A stretch of DNA of 64,000 nt from CAZLQF01 sp964561545 (GTDB lineage Bacteria; Bacteroidota; Bacteroidia; CAILMK01; CAYYUA01). The notes under the pieces were generated by a model. The model had not been told where the DNA came from. It was given only the letters and a program-made list of their open reading frames with translations, and searched no databases. Position numbers and translations under genes: made by a program. The DNA lies in contig CAZLQF010000005.1 in the NCBI GenBank assembly GCA_964561545.1, positions 1-64,000 of the forward strand, given 5' to 3'. Of the stretch, positions 1 through 8,373 are shown piece after piece (positions within the stretch are counted from its first letter, which is position 1; every line of letters starts with the position of its first letter).

Positions 1-453
1 CCGGCTTTTTCCCTGTCGCAGATCAAGGAAGTTTTTAAACAACCTCATTTTTAAACCTTTATTGAGTTTTTTCAAAATGAAGAGCCATTGTTACTTTACC
101 CTTTTAAACTTCTCTGATCTGCTACTCACAAGGCCATCGCCTCAAAGCCTCAACTTGTTTGACTACGAAAAATCATCAAGGCCACCATACCTATTTCTTG
201 TGAAATTTGGCGTCTCCGCCTTATTAGACGCCTTAATACCAAAAAAGATCCCCTACTTTTTATCCGAAGCTTAATATTTCAATGTCTAGTTTACAGGACA
301 AGTTGATTTACGCCCGGGCCAGGAGTTTTGAAATGCTATCAATAATTAGCTTGTAGTGGCTACAAAATACCTTATTTGTTAGGGCTTTAATCCTTAATAG
401 TAGCGAGCTTAACCCTTGTAACGCTTTCGAAAGTTTGGTTTAAATCTTTAAGT
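1..453. other. Stretch without a supported gene at the window edge
   Basis: No convincing coding region is visible here. A 70-codon frame at 62-274 (+) has no recognisable motif, and its composition looks like chance. The stretch lies downstream of the alcohol dehydrogenase, which ends at 454 on the minus strand. I see no clear GC-rich terminator hairpin. The 3' end of a neighbouring gene or pseudogene beyond the window cannot be excluded. Confidence 0.4.
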
Positions 454-1464
454 TTACTTTATTTTTAGAACGGCAGCGCCATGGATATTTCCGTTACGGA
501 GATCATCAAGGGCCTCATTGGCTTGTTCGAGCTTGTAGGAGGTTGTTTCAGTTTTAACAGGAATCTGTGGAGCAAGTTTTAAAAACCCTTCACCATCATT
601 TCGCTTGAGGTTGGCTACTGATTTTAGCATTCGCTCTTCCCATAAAATTTCATAAGGAAATGATGGAATATCGCTCATTTGGATACCGCCACAAACAACA
701 TTTCCGCCTTTATCAACTGCTTTAAGTGCTTCAGGTACCAGGGATCCTACCGGGGCAAAAATAATGGCTGCATCCAAAACAACCGGTGGCTGCGTATCAG
801 AGCCACCAGCCCATTCTGCACCAAGATCCTTGGCAAACGCCTGAGTATCGGTATCTCCAGGCTTTGTAAAAGCATAAATTGCTTTGCCTTGATGGGTGGC
901 TACTTGAGCAAGGATATGCCCTGCCGCTCCAAAGCCATAGATGCCCAATTTTTTAACATGATGTCCTATTTTTTGGTAAGATCGGTAACCAATAAGGCCT
1001 GCACACAATAAAGGGGTGAGGGTTACATCATTCATACCTCCTGCTACTTTAAAACAGTAATTGGCATCTGCTACAGTAAATTCACTAAAACCACCGTCTA
1101 TGGTATAACCCGTAAAGCCGGCATTTTCGCATAGATTTTCCTGATTTTTTTGGCAATAACTGCATTGACCGCAGGTGTAACCAAGCCATGGAATGCCTAT
1201 TTTTTGCCCTTCTTGAATACTTTTGACTTCCTTGCCTGACTTCACAACTTCTCCAATGATTTCATGGCCTGGGATTAGCGGTAATTTTGGCTGAGTCAGT
1301 TCACCATCTACAATATGTAAGTCCGTCCGGCATACACCGCAAGCATTAATTTTGACAAGTACTTGATGCTTATCGGGTTCTGGTATCTTTAATTCTTTAA
1401 GTTCTAATGGTTTGTTGGGTTCTTCCAACACCATTGCCTTCATTTGATCAGGAATTTTGGCCAT
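454..1464 (-). CDS. Zinc-dependent alcohol dehydrogenase (MDR family)
   Basis: This is a 336-residue medium-chain dehydrogenase/reductase, predicted to oxidise alcohols or reduce aldehydes with NAD(P). All zinc ligands are visible: the catalytic Cys in GVCRTDLH, the His in PGHEIIGE and a further Cys in LTPLLCAGLIGY, plus the four structural-zinc cysteines in CGQCSYCQKNQENLC. The nucleotide-binding region starts around LGIYGFGAAGHI. The length and the LTPLLCAG motif fit the AdhP-like, TIGR02822-type subgroup. The start at 1464 lies inside the 3' end of the acyl-carrier-like gene (17-base overlap), which suggests translational coupling. The substrate cannot be predicted. Confidence 0.9.
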   Translation of the reverse strand: MAKIPDQMKAMVLEEPNKPLELKELKIPEPDKHQVLVKINACGVCRTDLHIVDGELTQPKLPLIPGHEIIGEVVKSGKEVKSIQEGQKIGIPWLGYTCGQCSYCQKNQENLCENAGFTGYTIDGGFSEFTVADANYCFKVAGGMNDVTLTPLLCAGLIGYRSYQKIGHHVKKLGIYGFGAAGHILAQVATHQGKAIYAFTKPGDTDTQAFAKDLGAEWAGGSDTQPPVVLDAAIIFAPVGSLVPEALKAVDKGGNVVCGGIQMSDIPSFPYEILWEERMLKSVANLKRNDGEGFLKLAPQIPVKTETTSYKLEQANEALDDLRNGNIHGAAVLKIK

Positions 1465-1714
1465 TTTCTAATTGCTGCTTTTCTAAGATCAAATCAACAA
1501 TGTTATCAATGGTGGTAGGGTTGTTTTGGTCATCCATCGTCAGATCAATGCCAAAGGCTTCAAAAATACCCGCATATATTTGGTTCAGATCAATTTGATC
1601 AAGCTCCAATTCGTCAGTGAGATCCAAATCATCCTCAATATAACTCAAATCAGGTTCAGGTACCACCTGTTCTAAAATCTTAAATATGGTATTTTTAATG
1701 GATTCCCGTCCCAA
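1448..1714 (-). CDS. Acyl-carrier-protein-like protein lacking the phosphopantetheine serine
   Basis: This acidic 88-residue protein has the length and helix pattern of an acyl carrier protein. Aligned by eye to ACP, the region of the DSL motif reads LELDQIDLNQI, so the serine that normally carries 4'-phosphopantetheine is Gln40. The following EAFGIDL and TTIDNIVDLI segments match helices II-IV of ACP. The only start available before an upstream stop is TTG at 1714. The gene overlaps the alcohol dehydrogenase start by 17 bases, so the two are probably co-translated. It may be a carrier-fold scaffold or regulatory protein rather than an acyl carrier. The fold is fairly clear; the role is unknown. 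Confidence 0.7.
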   Translation of the reverse strand: MGRESIKNTIFKILEQVVPEPDLSYIEDDLDLTDELELDQIDLNQIYAGIFEAFGIDLTMDDQNNPTTIDNIVDLILEKQQLENGQNS

Positions 1715-2150
1715 TATGCTTCGGTCTTTTTAATTGATCGTTAGGATTAAAATTAAACACTATAACTAAACAATCATTTATTATTTGGAGAAAGTTTCAA
1801 TCTATGAGGCTAAGTAAAAGAGGCATTATTAACTAAAAAATGATAATGATCATTCGTGATGTAAAAACTTGATGATGAATAATTTATGAATTCATCAAAG
1901 TTAAAAGATTAGCTATCAAGCTTCACAACTTCCCAATTGCATGGTTCTACTTATTGGCAAGGATATTTGAAAACAAGTTTGCTTGAATGATTCAATTATT
2001 GACTATTTGAGAGTTAAGGCTTTTCGTTTTTTATTACCTGAATCTCAAGAAAAAGCGGCTATATTAGTCCACCAGTTGTGGATAGCGTTAAGCCTGAATA
2101 TTTAGGTAGTACCAAAAAATATCCTACTTTCGAACTAAAATAAAAGGTAA
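1715..2150. other. Intergenic region between divergent genes
   Basis: These 436 bases separate the minus-strand ACP-like gene from the plus-strand GH15 gene and should hold both promoters. A short palindrome, AATGATCATT, lies at 1845-1854 inside a TGATAAT-rich stretch that weakly recalls a Fur or other metalloregulator site. A near-match to the Bacteroidota -7 box (TACTTTCG) lies shortly before the GH15 start. I see no ORF with protein-like composition. Confidence 0.4.
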
Positions 2151-3944
2151 ATGATGGATCGTCATACGTATAACATGGGCATTATTGGGAATTGCGCTTA
2201 TATGGCCCACATTAACGATGAAGCTGATGTAAAATGGCTTTGCTGGCCTTATTTTCACAGTAGTTTTGTGTTTGGAGGGCTTTTGGATGAAGAAAAAGGT
2301 GGTGCATTTTACATCAAACCCAAATCCGATAATTACACTACCCAACAATATTACATTCACAATACCAACGTACTTTGCACAGAATTCTTTGTAGATGATG
2401 GGCGGTTCCGGGTGGTAGATTATGCACCCCGGTTTAAAGAGCACGTACGGATGTTTCATCCCTTAATGTTATTCCGAAAGATCGAGCCCATTGAAGGAAA
2501 TCCTGATATTGTGGTTTGTTGTAAACCGGTATATGATTATGGTAAGGTAAAACCTGAACCATATATTGGAAGTAACCACATTCGGTATTTAGGATTTGAT
2601 AAGCCTGTAAGATTAACAACAAATATTCCACTCAGTTACGTATTATACGAGGAACCAATTGTGGTGGATAAAGAAAAACACCTGGTATTAAGTTGGGGAA
2701 TACCCTTAGAGGGCCCCCTTGAAACAACAGCACAAAGGTTCCTTGACGAAACAATTAATTATTGGCAAAACTGGATCAACCAAGCACCAACTGCTCATTA
2801 CAACCAGAAAACGGTTATCCGTTCTGTTTTGGCATTAAAGCTTCATTTGTTTCAGGACACTGGTGCTATAATTGCCGCAGGTACAACAAGCCTTCCAGAA
2901 TATCCGGGCGATGGTAGAAATTGGGATTACCGTTATTGCTGGCTAAGGGATGCTTACTATACCCTTCAGGTATTTAATAACATTGGGCATTTCGATGAGC
3001 TTGAACTTTACTCCAATTTTATTCAAAATTTGGCCACCAAAGTAGAAGGGCTCAACTTTTCCCCGGTTTACAACATATTAGGACAAACAAAGCCTGTGAC
3101 AGAAGAAACCCTTGATTTAGAAGGCTACAAGGGGAACAAACCTGTAAGAAAAGGAAATCAGGCTTTTGAACACCTTCAGTATGATGTATTTGGACAAATT
3201 CTTGTGTCTTTACTTCCAATATATACAGATGAGAGGTTCCCCAATAAAGATGAGGCACTGGCTAAAAGGGTTTACAGTAACATACTCAACAAGATTGAAG
3301 AAGTGATGGGAAAGCCGGATGCCGGTCTTTGGGAGTTCAGAGAGCTGAACCAACGCCATTGTTATACATTTTTATTCCATTGGGCCGGGGCTAAATCAGC
3401 ATTAAAAGTAGCACACCATTTCGGAGATAACCAGCTTGCTAATAAAGCTCAATATATCATCAAAGATGCAGAAGCTAACATTGAAGCTTGTTACGATCCA
3501 GAAAAACAGGTTTATACGGAAGCTATAGAAAGTGATGATCTGGATGCAAGCTTGCTTCAATTGATAACCTTAAGCTACCTTGACCCAACATCAGAAAGGG
3601 CCAAAAATCATTTGAAGAAACTTGAAGAAGCGTTGAAAACAGAAGATGGCTTGTTTTACCGATATAAGCATAAAGATGATTTTGGCAAACCTAAAAGCGC
3701 ATTTAATGTCTGTGCGTTTTGGTATGTGGAAGCCCTCGCATGTGTTGGCCGAATCGATGATGCCCAGCAAAGATTTGAAGAATTGATCCAATATACCAAT
3801 CATCTTGGATTGCTTAGTGAGGATACAGACCCAGAAGATGGGAGCCAATGGGGAAACTTTCCGCAAGCTTATAGCCAAGTGGGCATTGTAAATGCGGCTT
3901 TCAGAATCGCTAAAAAATTGGACCTGCCTGATTTTTTTGATTAG
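2151..3944 (+). CDS. Glycoside hydrolase family 15 protein (glucoamylase/trehalase type)
   Basis: This 597-residue protein has the GH15 layout: an N-terminal beta-sandwich-like region starting HTYNMGIIGNCAYMAHI, then an (alpha/alpha)6 barrel. The family signature WDYRYCWLRDAYYTL lies near residues 258-272. The GLWEFRE segment and the C-terminal GSQWGNFPQAYSQVG region correspond to the conserved active-site segments of bacterial GH15 enzymes. Family members act on alpha-glucosidic linkages in maltooligosaccharides, trehalose or similar sugars. I see no signal peptide, so a cytoplasmic role in storage-sugar breakdown is likely. Translation may begin at 2151 or at the adjacent ATG at 2154. It appears monocistronic. 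The exact substrate is open. Confidence 0.9.
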   Translation: MMDRHTYNMGIIGNCAYMAHINDEADVKWLCWPYFHSSFVFGGLLDEEKGGAFYIKPKSDNYTTQQYYIHNTNVLCTEFFVDDGRFRVVDYAPRFKEHVRMFHPLMLFRKIEPIEGNPDIVVCCKPVYDYGKVKPEPYIGSNHIRYLGFDKPVRLTTNIPLSYVLYEEPIVVDKEKHLVLSWGIPLEGPLETTAQRFLDETINYWQNWINQAPTAHYNQKTVIRSVLALKLHLFQDTGAIIAAGTTSLPEYPGDGRNWDYRYCWLRDAYYTLQVFNNIGHFDELELYSNFIQNLATKVEGLNFSPVYNILGQTKPVTEETLDLEGYKGNKPVRKGNQAFEHLQYDVFGQILVSLLPIYTDERFPNKDEALAKRVYSNILNKIEEVMGKPDAGLWEFRELNQRHCYTFLFHWAGAKSALKVAHHFGDNQLANKAQYIIKDAEANIEACYDPEKQVYTEAIESDDLDASLLQLITLSYLDPTSERAKNHLKKLEEALKTEDGLFYRYKHKDDFGKPKSAFNVCAFWYVEALACVGRIDDAQQRFEELIQYTNHLGLLSEDTDPEDGSQWGNFPQAYSQVGIVNAAFRIAKKLDLPDFFD

Positions 3945-4116
3945 GATTGATACCCCGTAAGGTCTCGAAAATTTAAAATAATAGAGTTCAAACAAATACC
4001 AGTACTAAGCTATTAAAGTATTAGTAATTTCGTATCCTTCAACTAAAAGGCTTTTAAAGTTTCTCAACGGTCGGCCAATGACTTACCGTTGGTTAATTTT
4101 CATTTCTATGAAAATT

Positions 4117-4124
4117 TATCTTTG
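4117..4124 (+). promoter_or_regulatory. Bacteroidota -7 promoter element (TATCTTTG)
   Basis: A full match to TAnnTTTG ends 6 bases before the ATG at 4131. Transcription would begin almost at that codon. The message is therefore either nearly leaderless or translated from the ATG at 4140. No good -33 TTG is seen at the usual spacing. Confidence 0.4.
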
Positions 4125-4130
4125 TAAAAA

Positions 4131-5216
4131 ATGTTAGCAATGAGCATAATTCTTAAGCGTAATTTTTCAATTCAAATTTGGGCCGTATTTTTTTTGGTGG
4201 CTCTGATGTTCCAGGGTTGTTCTTCTCAAAAAGATCAATCAACCTCTCAAAAAACGCATAAAACCCCTAAAAACATTATTTTAATTTTAGGAAATGGCTT
4301 GGGATATGATCATTTAAGGGCTTTAAAAGAGGAAAAGTCATCTGTAACGCTGACTAAATTTGATGTATCCGGGATAATGCTGCCCAAAGCTTATGATGCC
4401 TTGATCCCTGATCCAGCTGCAGCATCTTCTGCTTTAGCTACTGGTCAACTTGCCCAAAATAGTACCATAGGCCTGAATCGGCACGGAAATCCTTCACAGC
4501 CATTGCTTCAATTGGCTAAGGACAATGGCTATACAACAGGCATATTGGGCACCAATATTTTAAACAGCCCGCAATTAGCTCCTTTTTACACCACTAACCA
4601 AAATTTCAAAGCTTATGGAGATCATGCCAAGGGACTCTTGGATGCAAAAGTAGATGTAATGATAGGGCAGCGCTCGCCGGGCTTTAAAGAACATAAGCTA
4701 ACCCAGAAGTTTGAAGAAAGGGACTATGAAATTGTGGAAGATGCTGGCAAACTGGGCCGTAAAAGGGATGAAAAGATCTTGGCAGCGGTTAATACCAAAA
4801 ATGAAAATAATGGTGAATGGCTGAAAGATGCGTGGCAATCAACGTTTAAATCCCTTGGTAAGTCTGATAACGGTTATTGTCTGGTCATTAGCTATGAAGA
4901 AATGCTTACCATTGGGAGCAATAATGATCTGGATCAGGTTAAAGAACAGGTTGGCAACTTCGATGATTTTGTTAAACAGATATACAGTTATACATTAAAT
5001 GACAGTGAAACGCTGGTAATTGTGACAGGTAATTACCATAAAGGTGGATTTGTCGTAAATCAACTTAACGATCAAATCGTACCTACTTGGGGTGAGCGTG
5101 AGAAGGCTGCCTCTTACGTACCTGTTATGGCTCAAGGGCCGGGTGCTGAAATGTTCACTGGTAGCTACCCAAACACTGAAATTTTTAATAAATTAAGTCG
5201 GTTGATGACCAAGTAA
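4131..5216 (+). CDS. Alkaline-phosphatase-fold lipoprotein, apparently catalytically dead
   Basis: This 361-residue protein starts with a lipoprotein signal peptide (lipobox MFQGC, Cys30). The rest aligns by eye along the whole PhoA-type alkaline phosphatase fold, but every active-site position I could place is changed. The first metal ligand in GDGMG is Asn55 (GNGLG). The nucleophile in DSA is Pro95 (DPAAASSALATG). The metal-binding ADH is GNY (N301, Y302). The HTGED segment reads KAASY, and the EGxxID..DH region is also lost. Expected activity is therefore none, and a binding or structural envelope role is more likely. The protein is short for the family. The ATG at 4140 is an alternative start given the -7 box at 4117-4124. 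A small membrane protein gene follows after 6 bases. Confidence 0.75.
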   Translation: MLAMSIILKRNFSIQIWAVFFLVALMFQGCSSQKDQSTSQKTHKTPKNIILILGNGLGYDHLRALKEEKSSVTLTKFDVSGIMLPKAYDALIPDPAAASSALATGQLAQNSTIGLNRHGNPSQPLLQLAKDNGYTTGILGTNILNSPQLAPFYTTNQNFKAYGDHAKGLLDAKVDVMIGQRSPGFKEHKLTQKFEERDYEIVEDAGKLGRKRDEKILAAVNTKNENNGEWLKDAWQSTFKSLGKSDNGYCLVISYEEMLTIGSNNDLDQVKEQVGNFDDFVKQIYSYTLNDSETLVIVTGNYHKGGFVVNQLNDQIVPTWGEREKAASYVPVMAQGPGAEMFTGSYPNTEIFNKLSRLMTK

Positions 5217-5222
5217 AGTTGA

Positions 5223-5498
5223 ATGGCATTAGGATGGTCCCATATTGTGATTTTATGCTTGGCTGTAATTTATCTATTGCTCCGGTTTTTAAGTGAAAAA
5301 CCATTGATCAAAAACTACCAACATTTGCTAAAAGTCCTGTTTTTTGCTTGCCTTGCTGTTTTCCTCATCGTAGAATTTTTTAAAAATGGTCAATATTGGG
5401 GGGTTCTACCGGTCTTAATGGGTGGCTTGGCATTTGCTAAATATTATTATGACATGAATCTGGCTTCGAGAGAGGACGAAAATGGGGAAGATGATTAA
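5223..5498 (+). CDS. Small two-helix membrane protein
   Basis: This 91-residue protein has hydrophobic segments near residues 7-22 and 38-55 and a shorter one around 60-70. The tail is acidic (REDENGEDD). It starts 6 bases after the stop of the phosphatase-like lipoprotein, so the two probably form one operon. I do not recognise a named family. It may support envelope insertion or anchoring of its partner, but that is only inferred from position. Confidence 0.6.
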   Translation: MALGWSHIVILCLAVIYLLLRFLSEKPLIKNYQHLLKVLFFACLAVFLIVEFFKNGQYWGVLPVLMGGLAFAKYYYDMNLASREDENGEDD

Positions 5499-5564
5499 GA
5501 ATGATTTTCAGATCAGTTTTGCTTGCAGTTTTGGAAGTTATTTTAAATTTGCGTGTTAATATAT

Positions 5565-5641
5565 GGCGAGATAGCTCAGTTGGCTAGAGCGCAGCACTCA
5601 TAATGCTGAGGTCGAGGGTTCAAGCCCCTCTCTCGCTACCA
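5565..5641 (+). tRNA. tRNA-Met (anticodon CAT), CCA encoded
   Basis: The sequence folds as a complete cloverleaf. The acceptor stem GGCGAGA pairs with TCTCGCT (G-T at the first pair). The anticodon stem CAGCA/TGCTG encloses CTCATAA with CAT at 5599-5601. The T arm carries GGTTCAAGC, and CCA is encoded. The D arm (AGCTCAGTTGGCTAGAGC) and the absence of initiator features favour elongator Met. A lysidine-modified tRNA-Ile with the same anticodon cannot be fully excluded. Confidence 0.93.
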
Positions 5642-5653
5642 CAAATCTTTTTA

Positions 5654-5688
5654 AACCCTTGTATACCAACAATTTACAAGGGTTTTTT
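5654..5688 (+). terminator. Rho-independent terminator after tRNA-Met
   Basis: A perfect 10-bp stem (AACCCTTGTA with TACAAGGGTT) and an 11-base loop are followed by a run of six T. It begins 13 bases after the tRNA CCA end. Confidence 0.88.
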
Positions 5689-5754
5689 ACTTTAAAGGGC
5701 CATTATGGGTGACGGTTTTTAAAATTATCCTGCTTTATTCTCCTTTATTAGCCG

Positions 5755-5854
5755 TTAGGCTTCCCCTAATTCGTAACACTTGAAATTATGGTTTTTCAAT
5801 CATTATCATCATCATGTTGAAATCTTGATATCGGAGGATTTATGAGGTTAGGCC
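5755..5854. repeat. 100-bp repeat, copy 1 of 2
   Basis: This copy is identical to 7964-8063 except for one base (GATATC here, GAAATC there). Both copies begin TTAGGC and end TTAGGCC. The ends form an imperfect inverted repeat: CCTAA-T-TCGTAA near the left end can pair with TTATGA-GG-TTAGG at the right end, and TTTCAA/TTGAAA is nested inside. It lies 113 bases after the tRNA-Met gene. No target-site duplication is obvious. It could be a MITE, a recombination site or a folded regulatory element. Confidence 0.85.
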
Positions 5855-6172
5855 CGTGGCAATTTAATCATACATGCCAATGAATATTACTATTGCCTTG
5901 ATAGAGCGTTCTATAATATTAGTCAACATTGGAATTATGAACCATGGTATGTATTCAAAAAAACACTAAGTAATAAATCTTGCAAACTGAGCTTAATAAA
6001 AGAATCTTATGTTATGCAAAGTAATATAGAAGAAACGATTCGTTTAAATATTTATGGTAAATTAATAGCATTCACAATTCCTAACCTTAATGGATATATT
6101 TCGAGATTCTTATTTGGCATTAAGCTTCAGCAAGAATCATTTGAACTAAAAATTAAAGCATACTTTAATTAA
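5852..6172 (+). pseudogene. 5'-truncated ORF directly abutting the 100-bp repeat
   Basis: An open frame of 106 codons runs from the last bases of the repeat to a TAA at 6170-6172. A TAG inside the repeat (5849-5851) closes it on the left and there is no start codon near the left end. The translation looks protein-like, with aromatic and charged clusters such as QHWNYEPWYVFKKTLSNK and a tail FELKIKAYFN. The first in-frame ATG would give only about 47 residues. I read it as the tail of a gene whose 5' part was removed when the repeat junction formed. I do not recognise the family. Confidence 0.5.
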
Positions 6173-6271
6173 AAATTTGCGCATTAGGTAATGCAACCCC
6201 ACGTTTTTAGTATTGCACTTTGTTTTCATCAGTGATAAGCCTAATTTAAAGCTATAAAGTACAAATTTCTG

Positions 6272-7780
6272 ATGCAAAAATTTTTTTCAAAAGGTAATAA
6301 AAGTACGAATTGGTTATCAATCATTGGGGCTGCTTTTTTCCTACTTGGCGTTTATACCATCTTATATTACACCCCTCACCAAATTGGTGTTTCGCATGAT
6401 TCGATCAATTACTTGGATGTTGCGAACAACCTTTTAGAGGGCAACGGATTTTACAAGAATTTCACAGGAAGGTTTGAACCCCTTACGACTTATCAGCCAT
6501 TTTATCCTTTCATTTTAAGCATCTTTAGTTTGAATTTTTTTGAGCCAGTAGCTGTAGCAAGGTATCTTAACGCTATTTTGTATGGTTTAAACGTGGTTTT
6601 AGGAGGGATATTGGCCTATAGGGCATCGGGTAAAAACAGCCTGGCTTATATTCTTACAATGGCTGGGCTGCTTAGTTCTCATACACTACTTATATCCCAT
6701 CTGCACGCCTGGACCGAGCCATTGTTTACAGCTTTGCTGTTTACAGGATTTCTTTGGCTGGATAAGTTTTTATTAAATCAATATTCTTTTAAAGTTATTT
6801 TTTTTTGCGGGCTTTTCTTGAGTTTAGCCGTGTTAACCAGGTATGCCGGCTTCATTGCTATTCCGGTCACAATTATAATAATGCTCCTATTTAGAAGAAC
6901 TGATTTAAAAGTTAATTTAAAATCGGTAGGCTTTTTTCTTTTTCCTCAAATGGTGGTTTTGGGCGCATGGCTTATTCGGAATGCGCTTTTAGTAGGCAAT
7001 CCTGTAGATAGAAATGTCCAATGGTTTGGTTTAAAAGCATCTAAACTGAACCAGATGAAAGGAACCCTTAAAAGTTGGTTTTTTGATAATGGATTTGATG
7101 ATGAAATTGGGTTTGTGTTAAGCTTTGTAATGATCCTAATAATTCTAATCAGTGGGGCTTTTTATACTTTCTATAACCGATCCATAAAATTTAGCAAACT
7201 ACCGGGTATATTAAGTATCTTTTCTCTGTCTTATTGGCTTTTTGTGTTGGCCACCATCATGTTTGTTGACCCAATTGTTCCACTGGATGATCGGTTGTTG
7301 CTACCTTTATTTTATGCTATTGTTATTCTAATATGTTCACTTGTCTTCAACAATAATCATCAATTTATTGGGCAAAAGGCAATTAAGGTATTGGGACTCT
7401 TTGTTGGGATCTTCTGGATCATTCATTTGTGGGATCATAGCATGTATTTTAAGAAGAAGTCTTACGAAAATGGTAAAGGTTTCAACAGTTTAAAGTACAA
7501 AAATTCGCAATTCATTGATAAGGCTAAAAATTTATCTAACAATACGCCTTGTTATGCTCCGACTTTTGATTACATATATTTGCACTATTTGCTTGATCGT
7601 CCTGTAAAACCCATAAATGCGCTTACTAAATTTAATAAAGCCAAGGAAAGTCAAAAAGCCTATCTACTCTATCTGAATGATTGCTGCGAAGAAAATAGCC
7701 TTCCAGATTTGCCGATAAAGGCTGTTAATATCAAAGAAATCATGCCCAAAAAAATTTATAAAATCATCAAAGAGCAATAA
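6272..7780 (+). CDS. Polytopic membrane glycosyltransferase (GT39/ArnT/PMT-like)
   Basis: This 502-residue protein has about ten predicted membrane segments in its first 390 residues and a soluble C-terminal region. The early loop after the first helix, with HDSINYLDVANNLLEGNGFY followed by TTYQPFYPFI, matches the acidic first loop of PMT/ArnT-type enzymes. These use polyprenyl-phosphate sugars to glycosylate lipids or proteins on the outer face of the inner membrane. The gene sits alone between the two 100-bp repeats, 99 bases after the truncated ORF. Its codons are richer in A/T than the neighbours (many AAA, TTT and ATT), which may hint at acquisition. Donor and acceptor are unknown. Confidence 0.75.
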   Translation: MQKFFSKGNKSTNWLSIIGAAFFLLGVYTILYYTPHQIGVSHDSINYLDVANNLLEGNGFYKNFTGRFEPLTTYQPFYPFILSIFSLNFFEPVAVARYLNAILYGLNVVLGGILAYRASGKNSLAYILTMAGLLSSHTLLISHLHAWTEPLFTALLFTGFLWLDKFLLNQYSFKVIFFCGLFLSLAVLTRYAGFIAIPVTIIIMLLFRRTDLKVNLKSVGFFLFPQMVVLGAWLIRNALLVGNPVDRNVQWFGLKASKLNQMKGTLKSWFFDNGFDDEIGFVLSFVMILIILISGAFYTFYNRSIKFSKLPGILSIFSLSYWLFVLATIMFVDPIVPLDDRLLLPLFYAIVILICSLVFNNNHQFIGQKAIKVLGLFVGIFWIIHLWDHSMYFKKKSYENGKGFNSLKYKNSQFIDKAKNLSNNTPCYAPTFDYIYLHYLLDRPVKPINALTKFNKAKESQKAYLLYLNDCCEENSLPDLPIKAVNIKEIMPKKIYKIIKEQ

Positions 7781-7963
7781 AGGCTTGATTTCTCAATGAA
7801 ATTGCATTATTGGCTTTGTTCTAAAATAATTTCAGTTTCAGTGAAAAAAATACATCCAATCTATAAGCTTCTTCGAGTCTACTAATGGATCAAGAACGGG
7901 TTCTTGTTCTTGCCGATGCTTTTCAACCAACGTTTGTTTGATGTTCATTGCCTTGGCCATACT

Positions 7964-8063
7964 TTAGGCTTCCCCTAATTCGTAACACTTGAAATTATGG
8001 TTTTTCAATCATTATCATCATCATGTTGAAATCTTGAAATCGGAGGATTTATGAGGTTAGGCC
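7964..8063. repeat. 100-bp repeat, copy 2 of 2
   Basis: This is the second copy of the element at 5755-5854, in the same orientation, with 99 of 100 bases identical. It lies 183 bases after the glycosyltransferase stop. Together the copies bracket about 2.1 kb. Confidence 0.85.
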
Positions 8064-8373
8064 TTTATCAATATCCATATTTCCAAATATCATTAATGAA
8101 ATGGATTTAAGGCAACTTTAAAACAGATGCATGGGGAATTAAGTTGGGAAATGGACAGACTCTACCTAATTTTCAATTCTTAGTCGAAGGTATTCATAAT
8201 TCAGGTTAAGGGGAATACCCGGTTTTTGTCATTTCGGGGACAGCCCATGTTTGACATGCTTTTTAGGTTTGATACACCAATTGAGAGGCCAGTATTAAAA
8301 CCTAACATTGTAATAAAACCATTGTATCGCTAAAATTGTAGTTTCGAAGTATCAGTTTAAATGTTAAATCATC
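8064..8373. other. Intergenic region upstream of the arsS pair
   Basis: No gene is supported in these 310 bases. Only short frames with early stops occur. The promoter of the following two-gene operon should lie here. A near-match to the -7 box (TAGTTTCG) occurs about 30 bases before the ATG at 8374. Confidence 0.4.

Noticed and set aside
62..274. 70-codon plus-strand frame
   Set aside because: No motif, signal or neighbour support; composition looks like non-coding DNA.
1837..1862. TGATAATGATCATT stretch as a Fur box
   Set aside because: Only one half matches the consensus and the adjacent genes are not iron genes; kept only as a note.
5755..5854. Repeat as a true integron attC site
   Set aside because: GTTRRRY is present at the right end but the RYYYAAC partner is imperfect and no integrase is seen; kept only as one possible explanation.
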